From positions 892,119 through 956,118 of the forward strand of contig MU001511.1 of assembly GCA_010093485.1 (NCBI GenBank): a stretch of DNA of 64,000 bases. The letters are read 5' to 3'. A program made the translations under genes and the position numbers. The DNA is from Karstenula rhodostoma CBS 690.94 (taxonomy: Eukaryota > Ascomycota > Dothideomycetes > Pleosporales > Didymosphaeriaceae). Numbering within the stretch: the stretch's first letter is position 1; every line of letters starts with the position of its first letter. Below are positions 1 to 13,500 of this stretch, piece by piece. Below the pieces are notes generated by a model. It saw only the letters and a list, made by a program, of their open reading frames with translations. It was not told the origin of the DNA and ran no database searches.

Positions 1-193
1 ATATTAAGTATTAGTTAATAGAATAATTAGTATTAGTTAATAGAATATTAAGTATTAGTTAATAGAATAATTAGTATTAGTTAATAAATAGAATAATTAA
101 TATTAGTTAATAGGATATTAGGTATTACTATTTTATATATATACTACTTTTTATAGGATATATAATATATATTCTATAATTTAATATATTTAG
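1..193. repeat. 3' end of a family X repeat: 22-bp minisatellite plus terminal hairpin
   Basis: This is a tandem array of a unit close to ATTAGTATTAGTTAATAGAATA (22 bp), running from 1 to about 127. A unique tail follows and ends in AATATATTTAG at 193. The same array and tail recur at 10,294-10,536 and 24,972-25,356, so this is the right end of a third copy cut by the window edge. The tail contains an inverted repeat, ATAGGATATATA against its complement. No coding content is visible. Confidence 0.7.
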
Positions 194-3100
194 TCTTATA
201 CTTTATTATAAAATACTAGCCTAAACTTATAATTAAAAGTATAAATATACTTATTTAGGGGTTTAATTAGTAGGGAATTAGGCTATATCTTATAGTTCTA
301 GAAGTTAAATTTATCTAGCTTAAAACTATTTTCCTTAGTAAATAATTTAATATTCTCCTTAATATAGGACTAGAAAGTATAGGAACTAGTAAACTTAGCT
401 ATATAATTATAGAAGGCTATAAAAATAGTATACTAATTATAAAAATTTTTATAATTCTAAATACTTAAATTTATATTAGAGAAACTAGTAACTACTTTAA
501 AACTAGATATAGTTAATAACTTATTAGAGGAGATTATAAAAATAGTAAAATAAATTAATATTTATATAAACTTAGTTACTATCTAATAGTAAAGTCTAGC
601 TAAAATAAAATAAAAAAAGGACCTAGATTTATTTCTAGACTATTTATAATTTAAGTTTATAGTAGACTAGGTAGGTTACTTTTTATAGATATTAATAAGC
701 TTTAGGTTAAGGTAGTATTTATAATCTAGTATAATCTATAATAAATTAGTAAAATAAAATAGAGTATAGCTAGGGGATTTATAAAAAAGTTTTCTATAAA
801 TCTACTAGAAATATATTTTAAATATAATTACCCCTATTTAAATAGTTTTATCTAATTTAATTATATTAGTAATAATCTTATTTTTAATAGATACTATTTT
901 ATTAATACTAGCTAGTATATTAGCTATCTATTTTATAATAATTATCTACTATTATTTAAAAGAAAATATTATATATAATATTAACTTATATCTTATATTA
1001 GTAATATATATAAAGGTATAAATCTCTTTAAAGTATATTAGAATAAATATACTATTATTACTATCTATTTTAAAAATTTCTATACTATAGTTATTAATTT
1101 ACTTAATAGAAAGAAATACTATATTAATTACTTTATTCTATTTATTCCTTTATAGTATATTATAGTTATTCTCTACTATAGTATTTTTAATATTTCTATA
1201 AACTATTTTTACTTTTTTTTTAATAACTATTTTTAATATATAGAATACTAATATACTATTCTCTACTATAGGCTAGAAAGCTAGTAGAATAATTTTTAAG
1301 TACTTCTAATAAAAATTATTAGTTATATAAATAATTAAATTCTTAACCTTATTAGGGTTTATAATAATTTTAATATTATATAAATAATATTTTATATACT
1401 TCTAGAGTATATTAATAGAAACTTTATATAACTAGTATTTAATAGTATCTATATTTATTATATAAACTATTATTAGGTATAAATATATAAACTTTTCTAA
1501 TTAGACTTTAGTAACTAGATTTTATAGAGTATAAATATCCTATTTTTTAATATTAACTAGAAAAGATATAAAAACTTTCTTATTTAATATCCTTTAGATA
1601 TATTATAGCTCTATTATACTAGGGATAGTATTATTATAAATAAATAGATTCTCCTTTAGCTTAGAAATTAGATTAGAATTACTAATCTTTAACTATTTTA
1701 TAGCTAAATAAAAAGGTATACCTTAAAAGTTAATATTATTAACTATTTTTTATATAGCTTATATATTTATTTTTTTATTCTATACTCTAATAATACTAGA
1801 TTATATTTATATAGTAAGGGCCTTTATATAACCCTTTTAGATTAATATTATTAAATTCTTAAGAGTATATATCTTATTAAGAGGTTAGTTTAGCTATAGA
1901 ATAATTTTATAACTAATTTATAGGTATATAAAGGTTATATCTTCTTTCTTAATTTTTACTTAATTAAAGAATAATTATATAGATTAAATAAGGATATACT
2001 TTACTTTTTTTATAAAATAGGCCTAATAAAATACTAGATTTTAGAATTATTATATTTTAGATAAAGTAGTAAATAATAGGACTTTATTTATTTTTAAAAT
2101 ATCCTCTTTAATTACTTTATTTAGACTTAGTAACTACTTATTAAATTTAATATACTATATAATTTTTTTATAGACTAAAGTAATAAATAGGTTTATAATA
2201 TATATTTAGATAAAAATATTAGAAGATATAATAAGTATTTTATTAGTAAAATTCCTAAAATTAGTAATTTATTTTAAAAAAAGTATTAAGTCTAATATAT
2301 ATAGAATTCTATTTATATAAACTAAGATTACTTTTATTTTATTAATTATTATATTCTCTATATTTCTACTATTACTATTATTAAATACTTTATTTTTAAA
2401 AAAAGTAATAGGTATATTATCTAGTAGTTAGTTATTAGAGGAGTAGTTAGAAAAATTTTAGAAAATATTTATATATCTAATTTATATTATAAAAATAAAA
2501 ATATATAGATTTAATAATTTAGTATACTTTTATTTTATAGCTAGATTAGGTATAGTAAGACTGGCTTTATTTAAGTCTAGTTAAGGTAAGGGAGGCTAAT
2601 TAGAGTTTAGGTTATAGTAGTTTAAAAAACTAAATTTATTAATATACTTCTTTAAATCTAGAATACTAAAAGAGGAAATTTCTATATTAGATAATATATT
2701 ATAAATATATAGGGGATACTTAAAAATTTTTTTAATATTCCCCCTTAAACTAGTATAAGAGTATAGTAGTTATAGATATATAGAGGTATATAGAAAACTT
2801 TTTAATATTCCCCTTTAAACTAATATAAGAGTATAGTAGTTATAAATATATAAAAATATATAGAAAACTTTTTAATATCCTCTCTATACTAGTATAGGAG
2901 TATAATAATAATAAATATAGTAAATATATTAAACTAGTATAATTCTATAAATAGAAAAGGAAAGATAGTAAAAAAAAAAAAAAACTATATATTAAATAAT
3001 ATTAGTAAACTAATTTCTATTATAATAGGTTCTAATTTATACTAAGTTAATAATTATTATAGAGGTTTATAGAAAAGTTTCTAGCTTATTATTTATTTAG

Positions 3101-6100
3101 TTAAAAATAGTCTATTAGTTAGGGTTATATTATTTAGAAATTTTTAGAAAAGTTTAGTATATTTAGTATTTCTCCTAGCTAAATCTAGCTAGTTATTATA
3201 CTTATAATACTAAAGATACTATAATAGCTAAAAATAATAGAAATAGAAGCTATAGTAAAAATAGTAAAAGGGTATTAAAAAATAAAATAGGTAAAAGTAG
3301 AAAGTAGAAAGGATAAAGAATTTAAGTAATATATATTTTATTTAAGTACTCTATTTATTTACCTATACTAAGCCTATATTATATAACTAATATATTATCT
3401 AAATAAGAAATCTAAATAAAAAATAATTATACTTTATTTAGAATTAAATAGAGTATTAACTTATTTATATTTCTTTATAGGAGTATTCCTTATATATTAT
3501 CTAGTTATTAGCTTAGTAAGGTATAAATATATAATATTACTATTTTTTTTATTATATATCTAGTTCTTTTATATTCTAGTCCCTATTTTAAATATATAAT
3601 AGAAGTAGTTAGTTATATTATTCTAATATAAGATATATTTTTATAATCTAGTTTAGTTTTAAAATAATCCTTTCTACTTTATAATTATCTCTAAAATTAA
3701 TTACTTTTATAAAGTATATTCTAAAATTATATAATAAATTTATATTCTATCTATCTCTCTTTATTTCCTTAATTTTATTAATTTATTTAGAGTATATAGC
3801 TTTATATTTATCCTAAAGGATAGCCTAAATATTATAAATTATATATTTATTAATATAAAAACCTTATTAGGCTAGAGTAATCTTTACTTTATTTATTTCT
3901 AGAAATATCTATTCTAGATAGTAGTTAGTAGGTATTAGATAAAACTAATAGTTACTCTTTATTTATTTATTATTTATAGTATATTAATAAATTATAATAA
4001 TATCTCTAATATATTTAACTTAGCTACTATTAATACTAGTATACTAATCCTATCTATATTTAAATAGATCTCCTTTAATAAAATAGGTAATATAGTATAG
4101 CCTCTAGTAGGTTATATAAATAGGTAATTTATTATAAAATAATTTAGTATATAATTTACTAGTATTATTAGTATTCTATATAAAAAAGTCGAGTTTTCTT
4201 TTTTATTTAGTAGAGGTAAAAGGTATATATAATAGGGAACTTACTATTTATAAATTAGAGTAGTATACTAGGGCTATATAGGTATAAACTTATCTTAAAA
4301 AAAAGGTTATTTTATAGATATTATTATATCTCTATAAATATAACTATAAAGTATTAGAGTATATAAAAGTAATAGGCCCTAGTATATTAGTATTAGTATT
4401 AGTACTACTAATAATTATCTCTTTAGCTAGAGAATTTATAGTATTTAAATAGAACTAGTTTATATAAAAGGATAGAATCTTAGTATATAAATATTATAAG
4501 GTTACTTAAAAGGGGTATATATTATTCTTAAGATATTACTATCTAGAAAACTATTAATAATAATATAATAATAGACTTTATTTAGGGACTAGAATTATAT
4601 ATAAATAAGAATAGGTATTTTTACTATATTACTAGTTTTATTAAAATATATATTAGGAATAGTATTTACTAGTACTAGTCTAGTAAGACTAGATTTACTA
4701 TTTTAACTAATTTATTTACCTATCTAAATAAAACTATAGAAGTTTACTAGTAATATAAAATATAATATTATATATATATTTAATATATCTAGGCCTTCTA
4801 TAAGAGTACTTATAGCTACTATAATATCTATCTCTAAAATCTAGAATTATACTAGGTTTATAAATTATTTTTTTTTTTTTATTTTTCTATAGTACTTAGA
4901 ATAGTTAAGCTATAGAGCTAGTATATTTATAGTTATAATAAAGTTAATATAAATAAAAACCTTTTTATATAATTAAAAAACCTTTTTAATATATTCTACT
5001 ATAATTATTATAGGGTCTATACTTATTATATATAAGGTATAAACCTTATACTAAATTTTAAATTAAATAATAGACTTTCTAAAAGTTATAATATTAATAG
5101 AAAGTTTAAGAAATTAAAAGGTTTAGCTCTATTTAGTAGGTAGTAAAGTTATAGAAAAAAGTATAAAAGGGATATAGTATTTAATAAGTATATAAAAATT
5201 ATAAAAATAAAAGTAATAGACTATATCTAAAAGAATAATATAGTAAAATTTATCTACTATAATTCTCTCTAATACTTCTAATACTTTCTACCTAGTAATA
5301 TAGGCCTAGAAGGAATTATTTAAAATACTTTTAGGGGTTATTAAAATAATAAATACTTACTTATTATATACTTCTTATTACTATATAGTAGCTCTAATCT
5401 ATAATTTAGAATAATAATAAAAAAAATTAAAGTAAAATACTACTAGTAGAATAATAATAATAGTCTAACTATAGTCTAAAAAATAAATAAAAAAAAGGAA
5501 AAAAAAACTTTTACTAAATCTAATACCTATAATATAGATAATTATACTCTCCCCTATTAAAATTATATAAAGAGTTTACTCTTATTATCCTCTAAACTAA
5601 ATTAACTTTTTAAGATTTTTTTATAATAGTTATATTATATTAATATCTAGATAATTAAAATAAATAGTTTTTTTAGTTTTCTAGAAAGCCTTTTTCTCTT
5701 AGGTTAGAAGGAACCCTAGGGCCTTATACTATTTAGTAGATATTTTAAAATATACCTCTAAATTATTAAACTTATAAGTAAAAATTTTTAAAATATCTAG
5801 AGTATAGACTATATAGGCTATTTCTAGTAAATAGCTAGTTTATATTTTATAGATTTTTACCTCTACTTTATTTATTATTTTATTAACCTCCTTCTTTAAT
5901 AGTTCCTATAGTAGGTAATTAGTAGTAAAAAGTTTTCTATTAAAGGTAATAAGAAAATAGTATATTATATTAATATTAATCTCTTTTTTTATTTAATAAA
6001 GTATTACCTACCTTATAATATAACTAAGAGCCTAAGAAATAGTCTATTATTTACTAAGTAAATCTAGCTAAAATAAATAGCTCTAGACTTAATTATAATA

Positions 6101-7505
6101 ATAGTTATATATCTCCTTATTAATTTATCCCTATATAGTAAAGTAGAAAGGATAAATAAGCTAGATATACTAGACTAAAAGGCTACCTACTTTATAAAAA
6201 AAAAAAAATAAATAGTCTTTATAAACTTATTTCTATTATAGCCCTTATAGTATTAAAAAATAATAGTAATAAGACTATTATAGAGAAATATATTCTAGAT
6301 ACTAGTTATATAACTATTTTTAAGTTATAAATTTAATACTTTAGTACTATAGTTAGACTGGCTACTTATAAAATATATAAAATCTAAGAGTATACTAAGG
6401 AATTTTTAAATAAGGTTATAATACTATTATATCTAAGTATAGTTTTTAATACTAGTAAGTAAATAACCTTTAGAGCCCTTTATATTAAATAACTATAAAA
6501 GCTATTAAATAATAAAATTAATATTATACTTAAGTTATAGATTATCTATATTAAAAATACTAAAACTAGGGGTTATATTTTTTAAATTTTTTTTTAGTAT
6601 ATTCTATAAAATAAAAGATAGCCCTATTCGTGTCTATATAAATACTAGCTAGTAGAAAAAAATAAATACCTTCTTAAATAGATTATTTATTATAGAAGAG
6701 AATAAAATAAGGTTTATTCTAATTTTATAAATAGTTATACTATTCCTATTCTAGTAAATAAAAGTATCTAAGTTTTCTTTATATTAAAAGGTACTAAAAA
6801 AGTATATTATATTAATAAACTAATTTATAGAGGTAGGATACTCTATAGTAAGGTAGTTATATATTTATATTTTAAATATATTATATAGTTCTCTATTTTA
6901 ATTCTCTACCTTATAGTTATCTAGCTTAGTAATAAAAAAGTTGGCCTTTTTTTAAAAAATTAGTAAATTAGAATTAGAATAATCTAGAACCTCTATAGAT
7001 ACTATATAGAAAAGTATATCTTAAAAATATTATAGACTAGTAAACCTATATATTTTTTTAAGGGCTAATATATTAGTAGTAAAGTTATAAGCCTCTTAAA
7101 ATTTATTATTTTAGAGGGAGAGACTAAGAAAGGCTACTAGAGTAATAAGGATAAGTTTAAATTAAATAAACTAATTAGTTTATTTTAGTAAAGAGAGCTA
7201 AAAAGTATAATAATATTCTTTAAATAGGTTTAAATATATATAGTTATAGTACTTTTTAATAATAGGAGGAACTTCTATTATATCTAGGTAGGTTATAACC
7301 TATTTCTAAGCTAGTTACTAATATTTTTATAAATAAAGGGTCTTAGGTTATATAGCCCTAGAAAATAAAATATAAAAAAAAAAAAAAAAGATCTTCTAGA
7401 GAGGATTAGTATAGTAAAGAGTAAAGTTTTAGTAAAATTTAATAGAAACTATAAAAATATTATATTTATACTTTTATATTACTTAGATTTATATAAAGTA
7501 AAAGG
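194..7505. other. AT-rich RIP-degraded DNA, no gene resolved
   Basis: This 7.3 kb lies between two family X ends. CpA and TpG are almost absent and TpA is very common. Every frame is closed by TAA/TAG every few codons. It is presumably one or more transposons destroyed by C-to-T mutation. The identity is unresolved, because I found no second copy in the window to define ends. A short 70-bp tandem repeat (annotated separately) and several A-runs, near 2,970, 6,190 and 7,375, are the only other structures I see. Confidence 0.6.
2731..2930. repeat. 70-bp tandem repeat, about 3 copies
   Basis: The string TTTAATATTCCCC starts at 2,731 and 2,801, and in a variant form at 2,871, giving a period of exactly 70 bp. 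Each unit continues with AAACTAGTATAAGAGTATAG and a poly-purine stretch. Copies differ mainly by C/T and G/A changes, as expected of RIP after duplication. An A-run lies shortly after, at about 2,968-2,985. Confidence 0.75.
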
Positions 7506-10151
7506 TTTTTATTATTATATTTTACTATATATAAGCTATACTTTTTATAATAATATATAGATAGAAGAGCTTAAATTTAAATTTAGCTTTAGATATAGTA
7601 ATAAATACTAGGCACGCTTACTATATAGTAATACTAGTAAAAATCTCTAAAAATCTAGTATATACTATTTATAAATTTATAGATATAGAAAATATACTAA
7701 GTATAGATTATAGCTATTATTCCTATATATATTATATCTATACTAAAGTATATTATAGCTAGAACTTTAGAGAAGAGGCTATATTATAATTTAGTTATAT
7801 AGTAGGAGTAATAGACTTAACTAAGAATAATATAAATTAAGAGTAATAAAAATTAAAATATAAATTAATTAGGGATATAGGGGTATTATATAGCTTAAAT
7901 AGAATTTTTATAATACTAGTAGAAGGTATTTTAAATTAATAGATTATACCAAGATAGGTAAATAGGGATAGAATAAAAAAAAAAAACTATTAGCTTATAA
8001 CTATTTTAATATAGTTAGAGTACTAGAAATAATACTTAGTTATACTATTATAAAAATAATTATAAATTATATAACTATTATATAGATAGGTAAATATATT
8101 ATACTTTATAGTAGTTCTAGTAATAATTAAGCTATATATATTATAATAATAGTTATTACTATATACTAGTAGACTAGAATAGAATATCTTAGCCTTAATA
8201 GGGATAATAAAGTCCTTATAATTCTATAAGAGAAAATAATTATTAAATAGATTATTAACTAACTTTTAGATTTTATATTTTTATTTAGGTATAGTAGTAT
8301 TATAGTACTCTCTACTAAAGTAAAAAAATACCTTACTAGAAAAAAAAGTATAGTAATATAATATATAAAATATAAAATTATAAATTTTATTAAAATAAAT
8401 AAATATTACTTAGACTATAATAGATAAGGGAGGTAGTCTCGATTTTAGCCCTAATCTAGATTAAAATTAGTAGACTACTAAGGTAGAGGGAATATATAGT
8501 ATTATTTAATTTTAGCTATAATTTAGACTAAAATTAGATAGCTACTAAGCTAGACTAGAAAAATATTATATATTAGTATATAATAAGGGTAATATAGTTA
8601 CTAGTATTAAATAATAAATATACTAGTAATAATAGTATATATACTATTAGATATTTATAAAGAAAAAAAACTAATTAAAAGTAATTTACTAGATATACTA
8701 TAGTATATATATAAAGCTATATATTCTAGGAATTCTATATATAGGAAAATATATAATAAGAATAGTTTTACTAGTAATATTTTTATAGTACCTATACTAG
8801 AGAATATAATATAATAGGTATATTAATATACTTTAAAAAAGAATATTACTTAGTTTATTATATAAGAGTATAAAAATTAAATAATAAAAGATAAAAAAAC
8901 TAATATTAGAGAAATATATAAAAGTACTAGTAGGGTTAGTACTAAAAAGAGGTATATTAAAAAATAAAATAATAAAAAGAAGAACTAAGATATAAAAAAA
9001 AAAAGGAAGAAATAGCTAAAAAAAGCTAGTATAAAAAAGATAAATAAAAGACTAAAATAGAAATTAGAAAAGGTAATAGTATAAAAAATAATAAGTATAT
9101 AAAACTTATCTATTATAATAACTAAAAATATTATAATAAATAAAGAGGAGTAAAAATATAAAAAGTTTATTTAGAATTTACTAGAAATAAATATAGATAT
9201 AATAGACGGTATAATTAGTAGGGCTATAGTAGTTAGAGTAGTAAACTATTTATAGGATTAGAAAATAATATTATAGGTATAGAAAGTATAATATAAAGAG
9301 GGAAAGAGATTTTTTACTAATATAGAAAATAAAGTAAGTAAACTTATAGTAGAGAAAGATACGTTATTTAAAAGAAATAGAGAAAGTAATATAAATTAAA
9401 AATAAAACTAGCTAGTACTATTATAATATTTAAAAGGTATATATATAAAGTCTAGTTTTATAGAGGGGAATATAGTAAGGTTTATATTATTATATATAAT
9501 AGTAAAATAGGACTAGATTATTAGAATTATTAGAGAAATAAGGTAATAATAGATATAAATAGTAATTTAAATAGAATTTAAAGTAGTAGAAATAATAATA
9601 TAGGAGTAAAAAGTACTATTTAGTAAATAAAAAAAAGGCTATATAATTATAATAAAAAAATACTTATTTAGAGTTTTATATTATATAATAAAAGGGGAAG
9701 AAGCTATAAAATATATAGACCTATTTATATAGAAAAAATTTAGAAAATAATTAAAAGTAAAAAAAAGGTAGTATATACTAAGGATAAAGTTTAGAATTAG
9801 AATATTTATAATTTTATTTTAGAATACTATCTTAAATATATATATTAAAAGAGGTATAACTATAGTATAGTTTAATTTCTAGATAGATATAGTTATAAAG
9901 TATAATAAAAAGGTATTTAAGAATTTTATAATAATTAAGGATATATATATTACCTATATAATAAATAGACTACCTCCTAAAAAATTATTACTAGAGAAAT
10001 TATTAGATAGTAACTTAGTAAAATATAACTTAGTAAGAGGTTTATAGCTAGTATATTATATTATTAAAGAGAAAAGTTTTAGTAATAATAGTATATAAAA
10101 GGATATATCTTATAATAGGGGTTAATAGAAAAGTTTAGATATATATAAAGA

Positions 10152-10290
10152 ATTATACTAAAGGGGGTTATAGAAAAGTTAAACTTTTATAACTACCTCT
10201 ATTATAGTTTCTAGATATAAAGGATTATACTAAAAAGGGCTATAGAAAAATTAAATTTTTATAATTACCCCTATTATAGTTTCTAGATAC
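10152..10290. repeat. 72-bp tandem duplication inside family X
   Basis: ATTATACTAAA occurs at 10,152 and again at 10,224. ATTATAGTTTCTAGATA occurs at 10,201 and 10,273. The period is therefore 72 bp with about 1.9 copies. Copy B of the family has an equivalent region near 24,900-24,970 that looks like a single unit. Confidence 0.7.
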
Positions 10291-10293
10291 CGG

Positions 10294-10467
10294 GTATTAG
10301 TTAATAGAATAATTAGTATTANNNNNNNNNNNNNNNNNNNNNNATAATTAGTATTAGTTAATAGGATATTAAGTATTAGTTAATAGAATAATTAATATTA
10401 GTTAATAGATAGAATAATTAGTATTAGTTAATAGGATATTAGGTATTAGTTAATAGGATATTAGATA
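10294..10467. repeat. 22-bp minisatellite array of family X copy A
   Basis: Tandem units of about 22 bp are built on TATTAGTTAATAGAATAATTAG. Some units carry a 4-bp extension (AATAGATA type). The array contains the N gap, so its true length is unknown. Confidence 0.75.
10322..10343. other. Assembly gap (22 N)
   Basis: A run of N lies inside the minisatellite. The gap size is probably an estimate, because the flanks are near-identical repeat units. Confidence 0.95.
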
Positions 10468-10536
10468 TTACTATTTTATATATATATTACTTTTTATAGA
10501 ATATATAGTATATATCCTATAACCTAATATATTTAG

Positions 10537-13500
10537 AGAAGATAAAGTTAATATTACTAAAAAAGATAAATCTTTTTTTTAATATATTTTAAATATATAA
10601 ATATAGTAATTCTAGCTTATTAAAGAATATAGAATATAGTAAAGAGGTTTTTAATATACTAATATTTTTAATAAAGATAATATTATAGTTAATATCTTTC
10701 TATTATAAGGGTAAGGTATTTATCTTTTATTTATTAAAGTAAAAAATATCTATTCCTACCTATTTATAGTAGGGAAGCTTAGCTTTAAATTTTATTAGTA
10801 GCTATTTTTAAAACTTTTCTAGAGAGTTAGCTATAGTTTCCTTTTTATAATACTTAGTTTTTATAAGTTTAAATAACTTATATTAACTAATAGAGCTAAT
10901 CTCTATACTTTATATACTAATTATAAATATTATAGTAGAAATAGTTAAAATATTAATACTAATTTTAAAAAATTATTCCCTTATTAGTATTTAATACTTA
11001 GGGGGTTTCTTTAGAAGTAGTAGTTCTAAATTAGATAGTATTTTATTTATTTTATATAAATTTTTTTTATATTAAAGCTATTCTATAGAGTAGAAAATAG
11101 TAATAATTTAGTTCTTTAAATAGTTTTTTAATTTAATTCTTAGCTTTTATAAAAGTTTCTTAATAGCTTATTTACTAGAGTCTCTAATAGAATTAGGTTT
11201 AGTAAAAATAATTAATTCTCCTAGTAATAATTTATTATTATATAATAACTTATTATTATATCTATATACTAGGGTATTATTTTTAATACTAGACTTAATT
11301 AATTACTAACTTTTATTTCTAAACTCTAATAGTTTAGTTTTATTACTATCCTTATTTAAAGATATATAATATATTATAATAAAGTTTTTATCTAGAATAG
11401 ACTTTATTAAAGGTAGTTAATAATTACTATAGTTCTAGAGGGTAATCTATACTAGAGAGATAGATAATATTATAAACTCTATAGAAATTTTAAACTCCTT
11501 TATAGGGGAATATTCCCTATAGAGTAATTATATTTATTAAAATTAAATATCCTTTTTTTTAAAATTAGTATTCTATTAGTTAGTATTAAACTAGTATTCT
11601 TTATTAACTAGTAGAAATAAGTAGTATAATACTATAAGTAGAGTAATAACTTATAATAATATATTATTTAGCTATATTAAGTACTAGTTATAATAATTAA
11701 TTAATAACTTAATATTCTTAAAGAATTTTTATTCTATAATAAAGTTATAGTCTTTTATTTTATATAGAATAAATTATATAGTTATAGAGTATCTATTAAT
11801 ATTAAATATTACTTAAAAGTAGTAATTAACTAAGGTAGTCTTTTTACTAGTAAAACTCTTAAGGGGAATTAGATATTTAAGCTATATTAATTTAATACTA
11901 AGTTAGTACCTTAGTACTTTCTCTAGCTATAAAATAATAAAATTATATATAAATATACTAAAATTAATAAGACTATATATATAAATCTTATATCTATTAT
12001 TTTAGAATATTATAGGAAGTATAAAAGGTATTCCCCTAAATAAGTTAAAAATTTAAATACTTTTAAAATTAGTATAATATTTCTTAGGGTAGAATATTAG
12101 TTTTTATAAATTAATTAGTTCTATACCTACTACTCCTATTAGGGGTACTAGTCTAGAATTAACTAATACCTCTAGTTTTCTAATTTAAAGTTTAACTTAA
12201 AGTTTTTATTAGAGGTATATTTATTATTAGATTCTAGAAAAAAATAAGCCTTATTCTCTTTTTAAATCTTTATAATAGTAGTAATAGTATACCTATTATA
12301 GAATTTAATAGGGTAATTATAATAAATATAGTTTTTAAAGAGGTAATTATAATATATCTAATTTTTATAATATTACTCTCTAAAGTATTTATATTTAGGG
12401 TTAGTAGATTAGTACTTTAGAATTAATTTTATTATAGTATCTTTAGGTAGTCCTATAGTATAATAAGGGGCTAAAATAATTATTTATAATAAAAACTTCT
12501 TATAATAATATAGAATAAAGGAAGTAAGTTAATTATAGTTAGTTTAATAATTATATTTAAAAACTTTATATAGTTTATAGATAATAGTATAAAATTTATT
12601 ATAATTTATAATAGAGTTAATAATATTTTAAGTAAACTAGTTAATAAGCTTTATATAGAGTTTTTTATAAAGTATCTCTTTAGAATTATTAAAATAAAAT
12701 CTAGTCTAGTTTATAAATATATTATATTATATAATAAATAAGTTTATATTTCCTCTAAATAGAAATATTATTTTCTAGAGATTAGTATAGATATTAATAT
12801 TCTAGTTTAGTAGTATAAATATAGTTTAGAGGTAGTTATATAAATCTATAAGAGATATAGTTAATTACTACTATTTTTAAATATTAAAAATTTTAAAAGT
12901 ATAGCCTTTTAACTATATATTAATATAATTAGTAATAGCTATAATATATTTTTTAAAAGTATTTTACTAAAAATAATTTATATTAGACTTAATTTTAACC
13001 TTTAGTAAATAGAATTATAACTTAAACTAAATCTTATTACTATTAAATTTATTAGGGTCTAGAATCTTAGAGGATAGGTATTTATTCTAGTAAGTTTAAT
13101 ACTTTATATAGTAAAGATTTAGTACTTTATAAAAAAGTTTACTAGAAATATTTATTTTTAGAATATATTAATTTATAGTAGAATAGCCTATATCTTATTA
13201 ATTATTTATTTTTAAAATAACTAGTTTAGTATTATATTTAATAGTAGGTACTAGCTTAATAAAAGAAGTACTAAACTAGTAAAGTAATTTAAAACTATTA
13301 TTATTATTTAAATTACTAATTATTATCTATATTAGTTAATTTTTAGTCTTAGTAGTTTTTTTTAATTTTATAATTTTAGTTTATAGATAACTATTTTCCT
13401 TTTAAGTCTATATTTAAAAGTCTATTATAATATTAATTTTATTATTTAAATTAGTATTTTACTAGACTAGTTTTTATTATTAGTTTTATACTTTATATAT

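Larger units (their letters stand above)
7506..10536. mobile_element. Family X repeat, copy A (uninterrupted, about 3.0 kb)
   Basis: The segment aligns end to end with 15,032-16,872 plus 24,094-25,356. Shared stretches include the left end (TTTTTATTATTATATTTTA), a body with a Lys/Arg-codon-like A/G-rich stretch near 8,940-9,100, a 72-bp tandem duplication and a 22-bp minisatellite. The last bases are AATATATTTAG, preceded by a 12-bp inverted repeat (ATAGGATATATA). No terminal inverted or long direct repeats are seen, so this is neither a TIR transposon nor an LTR element. A terminal hairpin about 16 bases before the end is reminiscent of Helitron 3' ends, but no Rep/helicase domain can be read. 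Copy A keeps more G and C than copy B, so it was RIPed less. A 22-base N gap lies in the minisatellite. Confidence 0.65.

Noticed and set aside
8870..10300. A long frame in family X that stays open if TAA/TAG are read as mutated CAA/CAG
   Set aside because: TG is almost absent, so TGA cannot occur. Ignoring TAA/TAG therefore leaves any frame open. The test carries no information about coding.
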